A stretch of 5,326 nucleotides of DNA from Chloroflexota bacterium (lineage in GTDB: Bacteria > Chloroflexota > Dehalococcoidia > Lucifugimonadales > UBA3495): assembly GCA_022562335.1 (NCBI GenBank), contig JADFPM010000190.1:1-5326 (forward strand), read 5' to 3'. Below are positions 1-5,326 of the stretch, in pieces; within the stretch, counting starts at the first letter, position 1; every line of letters starts with the position of its first letter. The position numbers and the translations under genes are program-made. The notes under the pieces were generated by a model. That model did no database searches and was not told where the DNA came from. It saw only the letters and a list, made by a program, of their open reading frames with translations.

Positions 1-1877
1 AGGATTTGCTGGGGCTGGTCCTAGCCATCCGGGAGGGGGCCGGAGGCGGGTTGGTGGGCGCTCCACAATGGGCTGGCCCCTACGTGGCCATCCCGTTATT
101 CGCCGGGCCCTGGTGGTTCCATGGCATGGCCGCAGCGCTGGGGGTGCTCTCCCTGGGCTGGTTGGCCAGGGGGCACTGGGCCTCCGGCGGTCCAGTTGGA
201 CCGATTCGCCGGCTGGGGCCCCGTATCGGCGTTCCCATCTGGGTCAGCGTCGCAACCATGCTGGTGGTGCTCCGGCCATTGGGTGACTGGACCGGGGCCA
301 CCATCGCCGAGATGGGCATAGCGGGACTTCTAGCGGTCTCGGCACTGGCCATTTTGGCCGTGGCCAGGCATCCTTGGCGAAAAAGCTGCTTGTTGTTTCT
401 GGTTCCGGCGGCGTTGACGGCGTCGTATCTGACCGTGTTCACCCATGTGGTGGATGTGGATTCGGTGGTCCACTGGATCTTGCCCAGCAGTGTGAGGGTC
501 GAAGGCGGCTCGGGGGACATACCGGTCAACTACCTGGCGGCCGGGGGCCTGTTGCTGGGAGCGCTGGCGCTTTCTATATATTTGGGCGTTCGGTGGCTGG
601 GTGGGCAATGGTTGATATTGGCCGCCATCTTTTACGCCATCTGGGTCACGCTGTATACCACTTTTTACACCAACCTGGCGGGGATCTTCAGCGGTTCTTG
701 GCAGAGCGTCGGTTACTGGCTTCAGCAACAGGACGTGGCCCGGGGCAACCAGCCTTGGTACTACTACTTCGTAGGACTTTCCGTGTATGAGTTCCTGCCC
801 GTGGTGTTCGGCGTGGCCGGAGCGATATATTTTCTGAAGAATGGCAATCTCCTGGGGGTGGTGATCACCGTGTGGGCAGCGGTGAACATGCTGGTATACA
901 CGATCACCAGTGAGAAAATGCCCTGGTTGTTGGTGAATATTGCCCTGCCCTTCATGTTCTTGTCGGGCATGTATCTGGGCGACCTGGCAAACAGGGTGCG
1001 GTGGCGCCAAGCCGCCGCCCAGGGGACCGGGGCGATCCTGATACTCACGGTCCTGGTTGGAGCGGCCGGCCTCTACCTCTTCTATACCTACCTGGATCAG
1101 GAGCGCGTATTCGGCCTGTCCCAGTGGGCATTGCTGGCCAGCGTCGCCATGGCCTGTGTAGCGGCCGCTTTCCTGGTGCGCATCGCTACGCCGAAGCAGG
1201 GAATGGCGATGGCCGGCTTGGGGATGGCGGCGCTGTTGCTGGCGTTCGGTGTTTGGGCGTCTATCCGAGCCTCGTACACCTACGACGACTCCAACGTGGA
1301 GATCCTGGTCTACGCCCAGGGCGCGGCCGACCTGCGGGACACCTTTAACGAATTGAACAGCCGGGTGTTCAACCAAGGGCCCCAGAACGGCCCAGATGCC
1401 CCGGATGTGAAAGTAGTGGTGGATTACGACGTCTGGTATCCATTCCAATGGTACGTACGAAATGTCCAGGTCGATGGGGCGCTGTCTTTCGCCTGCTTCA
1501 AAGGCGAGTCCGAAGATGGCTGGAACGATGGCTGCAAAAGGGTGTCCGAATCTCCCGAAGCCTCGGCCCGGTTGTTGACCATGGGCCACGGCGACCGGGA
1601 CATGGAATATCTGGCCCATTTCGTAAAACGGGGGCCCCTGCAAAACCTGCTATGGTTCCCGGAAAGCTATAGAAGACCCGGCGAAAACCGGCAGGCCGAG
1701 GGCTCCTTTTGGGGGTTTCGCGGGGTTCCCAGCAAAGAGCAATTCACCAAAGACCTGGAGTTCTTCCGGTCCTCGGCGGTCGACCGTGAATCCTGGTTCC
1801 AAGCCCTGGACTACTGGTTGTTCCGGCGCCTGGAACGGGATTGGTACGACGCCAAGTATTACAGCTATCTTCCGTGA
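1..1877 (+). CDS. Agl23-like (TIGR03663) GT39-related membrane protein, 5' partial
   Basis: The reading frame is open to the left edge (a GAT codon at 3-5 precedes the first TTG at 6), so the gene starts upstream and at least 623 C-terminal residues are seen. Counting from that TTG, there are about a dozen hydrophobic segments between residues 25 and 420, then a soluble tail of about 200 residues. Family hallmarks visible are VARGNQPWYYY (244-254) followed by YE at 261-262, and TSEKMPWLLVNIALP (301-315). In the tail, VVDYDVWYPFQWYVR (471-485) resembles the WPF-WYLR block of these proteins. The family, named 'flippase activity-associated protein Agl23', is related to GT39 mannosyltransferases that use polyprenyl-phosphate sugars; the catalytic acidic loop expected near the N-terminus is outside the window. 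The tail probably faces outside the membrane. The sugar and acceptor are unknown. Family assignment is fairly sure; enzymatic activity is inferred. Confidence 0.85.
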   Translation, partial: DLLGLVLAIREGAGGGLVGAPQWAGPYVAIPLFAGPWWFHGMAAALGVLSLGWLARGHWASGGPVGPIRRLGPRIGVPIWVSVATMLVVLRPLGDWTGATIAEMGIAGLLAVSALAILAVARHPWRKSCLLFLVPAALTASYLTVFTHVVDVDSVVHWILPSSVRVEGGSGDIPVNYLAAGGLLLGALALSIYLGVRWLGGQWLILAAIFYAIWVTLYTTFYTNLAGIFSGSWQSVGYWLQQQDVARGNQPWYYYFVGLSVYEFLPVVFGVAGAIYFLKNGNLLGVVITVWAAVNMLVYTITSEKMPWLLVNIALPFMFLSGMYLGDLANRVRWRQAAAQGTGAILILTVLVGAAGLYLFYTYLDQERVFGLSQWALLASVAMACVAAAFLVRIATPKQGMAMAGLGMAALLLAFGVWASIRASYTYDDSNVEILVYAQGAADLRDTFNELNSRVFNQGPQNGPDAPDVKVVVDYDVWYPFQWYVRNVQVDGALSFACFKGESEDGWNDGCKRVSESPEASARLLTMGHGDRDMEYLAHFVKRGPLQNLLWFPESYRRPGENRQAEGSFWGFRGVPSKEQFTKDLEFFRSSAVDRESWFQALDYWLFRRLERDWYDAKYYSYLP

Positions 1878-1892
1878 CCGGCGCCCATTGCC

Positions 1893-1922
1893 TTGTTTGG
1901 CCCGGCCGGCCTCAATTATACT
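1893..1922 (+). promoter_or_regulatory. Candidate sigma70-type promoter upstream of the flippase-like gene
   Basis: TTGTTT at 1893-1898 and TATACT at 1917-1922 are separated by 18 bases. The -10 matches five of six consensus bases and stands out in a GC-rich gap. Transcription would start near 1929, leaving a leader of about 95 bases before the TTG start at 2026. The spacer contains the short palindrome CCGGCCGG (1902-1909). If real, it lets the flippase and oxidoreductase genes be transcribed apart from the upstream Agl23-like gene. Seen only as a pattern match; no transcription evidence. Confidence 0.4.
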
Positions 1923-2011
1923 GGCATTCTCGCGTCGCGCCCGTCACTTCAGACCGGCGATGCCTGATCAACTGGGGCCCGGAGTGTTACGGCTCCAAGA
2001 TTAACCGGCCA

Positions 2012-2016
2012 GAGGA
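2012..2016 (+). promoter_or_regulatory. Ribosome binding site for the TTG start at 2026
   Basis: GAGGA lies nine bases before TTG 2026. It decides the start: the frame has a TAA stop at 2002-2004 and no other start codon between that stop and 2026. Confidence 0.65.
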
Positions 2017-2025
2017 ACAGATCGA

Positions 2026-3141
2026 TTGTTTTTGCGTGATTGGCGCTTCTGGGTTGGTGTGGCGGTCAGTGGCCTGTTCCTGGGCCTCCTGGTTTACCAG
2101 GTGGATTTTGTTGAGCTCCGGCGATCCCTGCGGCATGCCAACTACCTGTACGTCGTTCCGGCCATCGCCCTGTATTTCATGGCCGTCTATTTCCGGGCGG
2201 TCCGCTGGCGGTACCTGCTGTCTCCCATAGCATCCTTTCGGGTGGGCCGGTTATATCCCGTGGTGGTCATCGGCTACATGGCCAACAACCTTTTGCCCGC
2301 CCGCCTGGGAGAGTTGGTACGGTCCTACTATCTATCAAAAAGGGAGCATTGCTCCGCCAGCACGGCCCTGGCGACGGTGATGGTGGAGCGGGTTTACGAC
2401 GGCCTGACCCTGCTGTTGTTCGCGGTGGTCACCGCGCCGGTGTTGCTGATGCTTGGACAATTCCACGGCTACGCCACCCTATCCGGGGCCACTACCTCCG
2501 TGCTGGCTGCGGGGGTGGTCGGCATATTTATGGCCGCATTATTGGGCTTGACCCTTCTGGGCAAGATCTCCGTCGACGGCGCCTTGGCCGGGTGGTTTTT
2601 GCGTTTTATACCCACAGCCCAGGGCCGGGAAAAAATCAAGGGCCTGGCCCACTCATTCATCCAAGGACTGGCAATCCTAAACTCTCCGGGCAAGCATCTG
2701 GCCCTGCTCCTGTATTCCCTCCCCATTTGGCTCCTGGAAGGCTCCATGTATTTCCTGGTTGGATTTTCCTTTGGGCTGGACGGATTATTCCCGTCGGTCT
2801 GGGTGTTCATGTTGGCCGCTTTGCTGCTGACGGCGACCTCCAACCTGGTGACGTCGTTGCCCACCGCGGCGGGGGGCATCGGTCCTTTTGAACTGGTGGC
2901 GCAACAAACCCTGGTGGCCCTGGGAGCGGGCCCAACGGTGGCCGCGGCCTATTCCGTGTTCCTGCATATCGTTGCCCTATGGCTCCCCGTCAACCTGGCG
3001 GGCCTGGCGATCTTATTCACCCAAAACATCTCGCTCAAACAACTCACGTCGGGGTCAAGGGTTTCACCAACTGAAGCCGGCCCGTCACCGTCACCTGAAC
3101 TTTCCGGCGAACCTTTTGGCACAGAAAAGGATGTGAAGTGA
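2026..3141 (+). CDS. Flippase-like / LPG synthase TM-domain (UPF0104, PF03706) membrane protein
   Basis: This is a 371-residue integral membrane protein with roughly seven to eight hydrophobic segments and no large soluble domain. The hallmarks of the family (YbhN, AglD C-terminal part, MprF flippase part) are present in order: NNLLPARLGELVRSYYL (87-103), ERVYDG (121-126) and PTAAGGIGPFE (279-289). Length is near the usual 300-350 residues, plus a Ser/Pro-rich hydrophilic tail (about 336-371) that is probably cytoplasmic and dispensable. Relatives act in lipid or lipid-linked sugar transfer or translocation across the cytoplasmic membrane; the actual substrate is not shown by sequence. The TTG start is chosen because of its Shine-Dalgarno site and the in-frame stop just upstream. 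The stop overlaps the next start by four bases, implying translational coupling with the oxidoreductase. Family is confident; flippase activity is inference. Confidence 0.9.
   Translation: MFLRDWRFWVGVAVSGLFLGLLVYQVDFVELRRSLRHANYLYVVPAIALYFMAVYFRAVRWRYLLSPIASFRVGRLYPVVVIGYMANNLLPARLGELVRSYYLSKREHCSASTALATVMVERVYDGLTLLLFAVVTAPVLLMLGQFHGYATLSGATTSVLAAGVVGIFMAALLGLTLLGKISVDGALAGWFLRFIPTAQGREKIKGLAHSFIQGLAILNSPGKHLALLLYSLPIWLLEGSMYFLVGFSFGLDGLFPSVWVFMLAALLLTATSNLVTSLPTAAGGIGPFELVAQQTLVALGAGPTVAAAYSVFLHIVALWLPVNLAGLAILFTQNISLKQLTSGSRVSPTEAGPSPSPELSGEPFGTEKDVK
3125..3131 (+). promoter_or_regulatory. Ribosome binding site for the GTG start at 3138
   Basis: AAAAGGA lies six bases before GTG 3138, inside the end of the preceding gene. 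Together with the GTGA stop/start overlap (3138-3141) it fixes the start. The predicted protein then begins directly with the FAD-binding strand, as expected for this family. Confidence 0.65.
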
Positions 3142-4463
3142 AGATAGGAATCATCGGAGGTGGCGCCGCGGGGCTGGCGGCTGCTTACGAGTTGACCAAG
3201 AAGGGCCACCGGGCCGAGGTGTTCGAGCGGGCCCCATTTTTGGCGGGCCAGGCTTCCACCTTCCCGGTGGGCGGAGGCCAACTGGAAAAGGGGTATCACC
3301 ACCTTTTCGTCAGCGACACCGACATGGTGGACCTGATCCACGAGCTGGGCCTGGGGGACAAGCTGGAGTGGCTGGAATCCAAGGTGGGCCTGTACTACGG
3401 CGGCAGGATCTGGGATTTCTCCACGCCGATGGACCTGTTGCGGTTCAAGCCCTTGACGCTGGCCCAGAGATTCCGGGTGGGTTTTTGGACCTTTGTCCTG
3501 CAGAAGACCACCAACTGGCGAAAGTTCGAAAACGTCACGGCCCGGGACTGGATAGTGGCCCACATGGGGGAGCGGGTTTACCAGGTGATCTGGGAGCCCC
3601 TGCTGCGGGGCAAGTTCGGCGAATACTTCGACCAGGTAAGCATGACCTGGTTGTGGGGCAAGATATACCTTCGGGTCGCTTCCCGGGGGAAAGGCCTGCA
3701 AAAGGAGCGCCTGGGATACCCCATGGGCAGCTTCGGCGAGGTTTTCGATGTGTTGGGCCAGCGCGTGGTTGAGCAAGGCGGCCAGGTGCAGATTTCGGCC
3801 GGGGTCAACCGGGTCTTGGTCGAAGATGGGGTGGCCAAAGGGCTGGAAGTCCAGTTGGAGGGCCAAAACCCGGAATCCAAGGATTACGATGCGGTCATCG
3901 CCACCACTCCCTCGTATATCTTCACCCGGCTGGTCCCGGAGTTGCCCGATGATTACCGTGGCCTGTTGGAATCCGCCCAATACCTGTCGGCCGTGCTGAT
4001 GATACTGGAGTTGGACCGTCCCCTTTCCTCCAAATACTGGCTGAACATGGCCGACCGGAGCTTTCCCTTCGTGGCCGTCATTGAGCACACAAACATGATC
4101 GACCGGTCCCTGTACGGGGGGCGGCACATCGTTTATTTTAGCAACTACCCCAGCCGGGATAGCGAGATGTACCGGAAAAGCGGCGACGAGCTGCTGGAAG
4201 AATTCATCCCCCACCTAAAGAGGATCAATCCCGATTTCGACCGGTCTTGGATACTGGGTTACCACCATCATAAGGTGGATGGGGCCCAACCCATCATCGG
4301 GGTGAACTACAGCCAAAAGATGCCGGACCACCGGACGCCCATCAAGAACCTCTACCTGGCCAACACCACCCAGATATATCCGGAAGACCGGGGGACCAAC
4401 TACTCGGTGCGCATGGGCCGCCGGGTGGCCCAGATGGTGTTGGATGACCACCCCGGCGATTGA
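3138..4463 (+). CDS. FAD-dependent oxidoreductase, amine-oxidase/protoporphyrinogen-oxidase superfamily (COG1232-like)
   Basis: The 441-residue protein opens with MKIGIIGGGAAGLAAAYEL, a dinucleotide-binding fold with GxGxxG at residues 7-12 and the ribose-binding acid E30 at the end of the second strand (AEVFE). GYHHLF (52-57) follows near the flavin site. The C-terminal FAD block is NLYLANTTQIYPEDRGTNYS (404-423), followed by the helix VRMGRRVAQMVL. There is no signal peptide or membrane segment, so it is cytoplasmic or peripheral. Length fits the superfamily (protoporphyrinogen oxidase, phytoene desaturase, UDP-galactopyranose mutase relatives). It is translationally coupled to the flippase-like gene, which suggests a role in lipid or glycan-carrier metabolism rather than haem synthesis; no haem genes are nearby. 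The substrate (isoprenoid, lipid or nucleotide sugar) cannot be told. Flavoenzyme class is near certain, specific reaction unknown. Confidence 0.92.
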   Translation: MKIGIIGGGAAGLAAAYELTKKGHRAEVFERAPFLAGQASTFPVGGGQLEKGYHHLFVSDTDMVDLIHELGLGDKLEWLESKVGLYYGGRIWDFSTPMDLLRFKPLTLAQRFRVGFWTFVLQKTTNWRKFENVTARDWIVAHMGERVYQVIWEPLLRGKFGEYFDQVSMTWLWGKIYLRVASRGKGLQKERLGYPMGSFGEVFDVLGQRVVEQGGQVQISAGVNRVLVEDGVAKGLEVQLEGQNPESKDYDAVIATTPSYIFTRLVPELPDDYRGLLESAQYLSAVLMILELDRPLSSKYWLNMADRSFPFVAVIEHTNMIDRSLYGGRHIVYFSNYPSRDSEMYRKSGDELLEEFIPHLKRINPDFDRSWILGYHHHKVDGAQPIIGVNYSQKMPDHRTPIKNLYLANTTQIYPEDRGTNYSVRMGRRVAQMVLDDHPGD

Positions 4464-4488
4464 TGCCCCAAGGAACCGGTCAGAGCAG

Positions 4489-4516
4489 TTGCATTTTCAC
4501 CCGGACCAGATAGAAT
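4489..4516 (+). promoter_or_regulatory. Candidate promoter for the Tat mini-protein gene
   Basis: TTGCAT (4489-4494) and TAGAAT (4511-4516) are 16 bases apart. The -10 matches five of six consensus bases, while the -35 shares only TTG. It sits in the 159-bp gap after the oxidoreductase and would give a leader of about 100 bases. This is a pattern match only, and read-through from upstream is also possible because no terminator is seen in the gap. Confidence 0.35.
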
Positions 4517-4609
4517 CGATGGTGTCATTCACACGGGGAGCAACCGTCCATCTTCCCGGGTCCCTGCCGATCAGCAATCGTCGGTTCAAGCGTGGCCCGA
4601 ACCCCGCCC

Positions 4610-4616
4610 AAAGGAG
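4610..4616 (+). promoter_or_regulatory. Strong ribosome binding site for the GTG start at 4623
   Basis: AAAGGAG lies six bases before GTG 4623. It is the best Shine-Dalgarno match in the window and the main argument that this short frame is a real gene. Confidence 0.75.
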
Positions 4617-4622
4617 CGCAAC

Positions 4623-4817
4623 GTGGCAAACGAGGATTCTAATCCCGGAAACAAAGGCGAGTCCCGCCGCAGCTTTCTGACCAAATTAGGTCTTGGCACC
4701 GCGGCCCTGGCCCTGGTTTCCGTCCCGTTCTTTCCCTGGGGCCGAAACAAGGCCGCCGCATCTTCCGCAAACAAAGATGGACTTCCAGGGGAGGACTCCA
4801 TCTTCCACCCCCGCTAA
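4623..4817 (+). CDS. Small twin-arginine (Tat) signal-containing protein, 64 aa
   Basis: The predicted protein has a hydrophilic N-region (1-13), then SRRSFLTKL (14-22), an excellent match to the Tat consensus S-R-R-x-F-L-K. A hydrophobic stretch LGLGTAALALVSVPFFPW (22-39) follows, then a basic/alanine segment (RNKAAASSA, 41-49) and a short acidic-to-basic end, PGEDSIFHPR (55-64). If cleaved near the AAA/SSA segment only about 15-20 residues would remain, so it may stay as a membrane-anchored mini-subunit. Small Tat-signal proteins of similar size are known beside redox enzymes (for example the formate dehydrogenase region TAT target family, TIGR02811), but I cannot assign this one to that family and no redox complex gene is in view. 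GTG start is set by the AAAGGAG site. It is probably its own transcription unit. Real gene: likely; function: unknown. Confidence 0.75.
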   Translation: MANEDSNPGNKGESRRSFLTKLGLGTAALALVSVPFFPWGRNKAAASSANKDGLPGEDSIFHPR

Positions 4818-4841
4818 CCAGCGTCCGTTTACGAAAACCCG

Positions 4842-4869
4842 GCGTCTGGAAACCGATGTCACCAGGCGC
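4842..4869 (+). other. Hairpin 25 bases after the Tat gene
   Basis: GCGTCTGG (4842-4849) pairs with CCAGGCGC (4862-4869) as eight base pairs including one G-U, around a 12-base loop. The sequence after it (TTTGAGAAG) is not a U-run, so it is not a standard intrinsic terminator. It may stabilise the 3' end of the Tat-gene messenger or be part of a structured RNA. Confidence 0.4.
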
Positions 4870-4982
4870 TTTGAGAAGACCCCAACCGCGCGTGGTGACG
4901 ACGTGTACTCAATTACCCAGCTTCGTTTTACTTTGGAGTGCAAACTGGTCCGGAAGGCATCATAACGAAGAATCGGCGGGTT

Positions 4983-5016
4983 TGAGTGGATGGGGAGACC
5001 GGGGAGAGTCCATTCA
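4983..5016 (+). other. Weak hairpin with purine-rich loop
   Basis: TGAGTGGA (4983-4990) can pair with TCCATTCA (5009-5016), eight pairs including one G-U, enclosing an 18-base loop rich in G and A (4991-5008). The loop is long and the stem only moderately stable, so chance is possible. Confidence 0.25.
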
Positions 5017-5267
5017 TACCTGAAACACGGACTGATGGTGTTGGTGATAGCTGATTGGAGGACCTGAATATGACAAGGCTGGCGCCAACTAGCACTCAAT
5101 CTTGAGGAAGTGATTAGTCCATTGATGGGCTCCTTACGCCAAGAAAGATAAACAAATTCAGGCTGCGGTCATCTCCACCCCAACGATCAGCGTAACTGAT
5201 GTGGATTTCCCAGATATGGTGTGCGGTATAGTTCGGCTCTCCCCCGCCTGAAACATGCTAATGATTA

Positions 5268-5302
5268 CGCCCCGGCTTTGCAAAACCGGGGCGTTTTTGT
5301 TT
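5268..5302 (+). terminator. Rho-independent terminator
   Basis: CGCCCCGG (5268-5275) and CCGGGGCG (5286-5293) form a perfect eight-pair GC stem around a ten-base loop. It is followed at once by TTTTTGTTT (5294-5302). The mirror strand has no U-run after the stem, so it works for plus-strand transcripts. The nearest upstream gene is the Tat mini-protein, whose stop is 450 bases away, so the terminator either ends a very long 3' UTR or ends a separate RNA. Confidence 0.9.
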
Positions 5303-5326
5303 CCAGGACACTTTAGCGCAGGTATT

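Larger units (their letters stand above)
4818..5267 (+). other. Gene-free tract, possible long 3' UTR or RNA-coding region
   Basis: No frame on either strand here has protein-like composition with a start and a ribosome binding site of convincing size. Hand-counted GC over 4981-5280 is 151 of 300 (about 50%), and only 24 of 60 in 5101-5160, against 37 of 60 in a sample line of the oxidoreductase gene (3301-3360). Two modest hairpins (4842-4869, 4983-5016) are visible, and the tract runs into an intrinsic terminator. I recognise no tRNA, tmRNA, RNase P, 6S or riboswitch core in it. Confidence 0.5.

Noticed and set aside
330..1643. A 437-codon open frame on the minus strand.
   Set aside because: It lies wholly antisense to the Agl23-like gene. 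Its composition is rich in H, Q, R, G and P, typical of the reverse strand of GC-rich coding DNA, and it shows no domain.
2949..4214. A 421-codon open frame on the minus strand.
   Set aside because: It is antisense to the flavoenzyme gene and shows low-complexity shadow composition (many Q, H, P, G) with no recognisable motif.
4444..4680. A 78-codon plus-strand frame bridging the flavoenzyme end and the Tat gene.
   Set aside because: It overlaps both neighbours in another frame and shows no domain. The Tat frame has a far better ribosome binding site and a clear motif.
4945..4965. GGTCCGGAAGG, resembling the GGAA-loop core of bacterial SRP RNA.
   Set aside because: The flanking symmetric-loop bases (AGCAG side) do not match and no surrounding helix pairs, so chance similarity is more likely.
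4686..5099. A 137-codon minus-strand frame over the end of the Tat gene and the gene-free tract.
   Set aside because: It overlaps the better supported Tat gene, and I saw no recognisable motif in it.
5122..5152. Possible internal promoter TTGATG with GATAAA for a short RNA ending at the terminator.
   Set aside because: The spacing is 19 bases and both elements are weak matches in an AT-rich stretch, where such hits are expected by chance.
5221..5260. GTTCGGCTC block resembling a tRNA T-loop.
   Set aside because: The flanking bases do not form a five-pair T-stem, and no acceptor or anticodon stem can be found upstream.

Overview
This is a GC-rich bacterial window whose genes all lie on the plus strand. 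The best guess for the source is a Chloroflexota bacterium, for example the SAR202/Dehalococcoidia side. The main reason is the first gene, a member of the TIGR03663 (Agl23-like) membrane family, which I know mainly from archaea and Chloroflexota. The coding part also has bacterial Shine-Dalgarno sites and a bacterial intrinsic terminator. The lineage call is inference; no rRNA or marker gene is present.

Layout: (1) From the window edge to 1877 is the 3' part of a large polytopic membrane protein of the TIGR03663/GT39-like family; its start lies upstream of the window. (2) A 148-bp gap follows, holding a plausible sigma70-type promoter. (3) Positions 2026-3141 encode a flippase-like integral membrane protein of the lysylphosphatidylglycerol synthase TM / UPF0104 (PF03706, AglD/YbhN-like) family. 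(4) Its stop overlaps, as GTGA, the start of a 441-residue FAD-dependent oxidoreductase of the amine-oxidase/protoporphyrinogen-oxidase superfamily (3138-4463). (5) After a 159-bp gap with another possible promoter comes a 64-residue protein with a twin-arginine (Tat) signal (4623-4817). (6) About 450 bases without a convincing gene follow. They have lower GC (about 50% by hand count over 4981-5280) and two modest hairpins, and they end in a strong intrinsic terminator (5268-5302).

Together the first three genes look like a module for envelope lipid or lipid-linked glycan metabolism: a polyprenyl-phosphate-sugar-type transferase relative, a membrane protein of a family tied to lipid/glycan transfer, and a flavoenzyme whose substrate cannot be read from sequence. 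The Tat mini-protein appears to be a separate transcription unit, and its gene-free 3' tract is the least explained part of the window. All three start codons visible in the window are non-ATG (TTG, GTG, GTG), and each is supported by a Shine-Dalgarno site.
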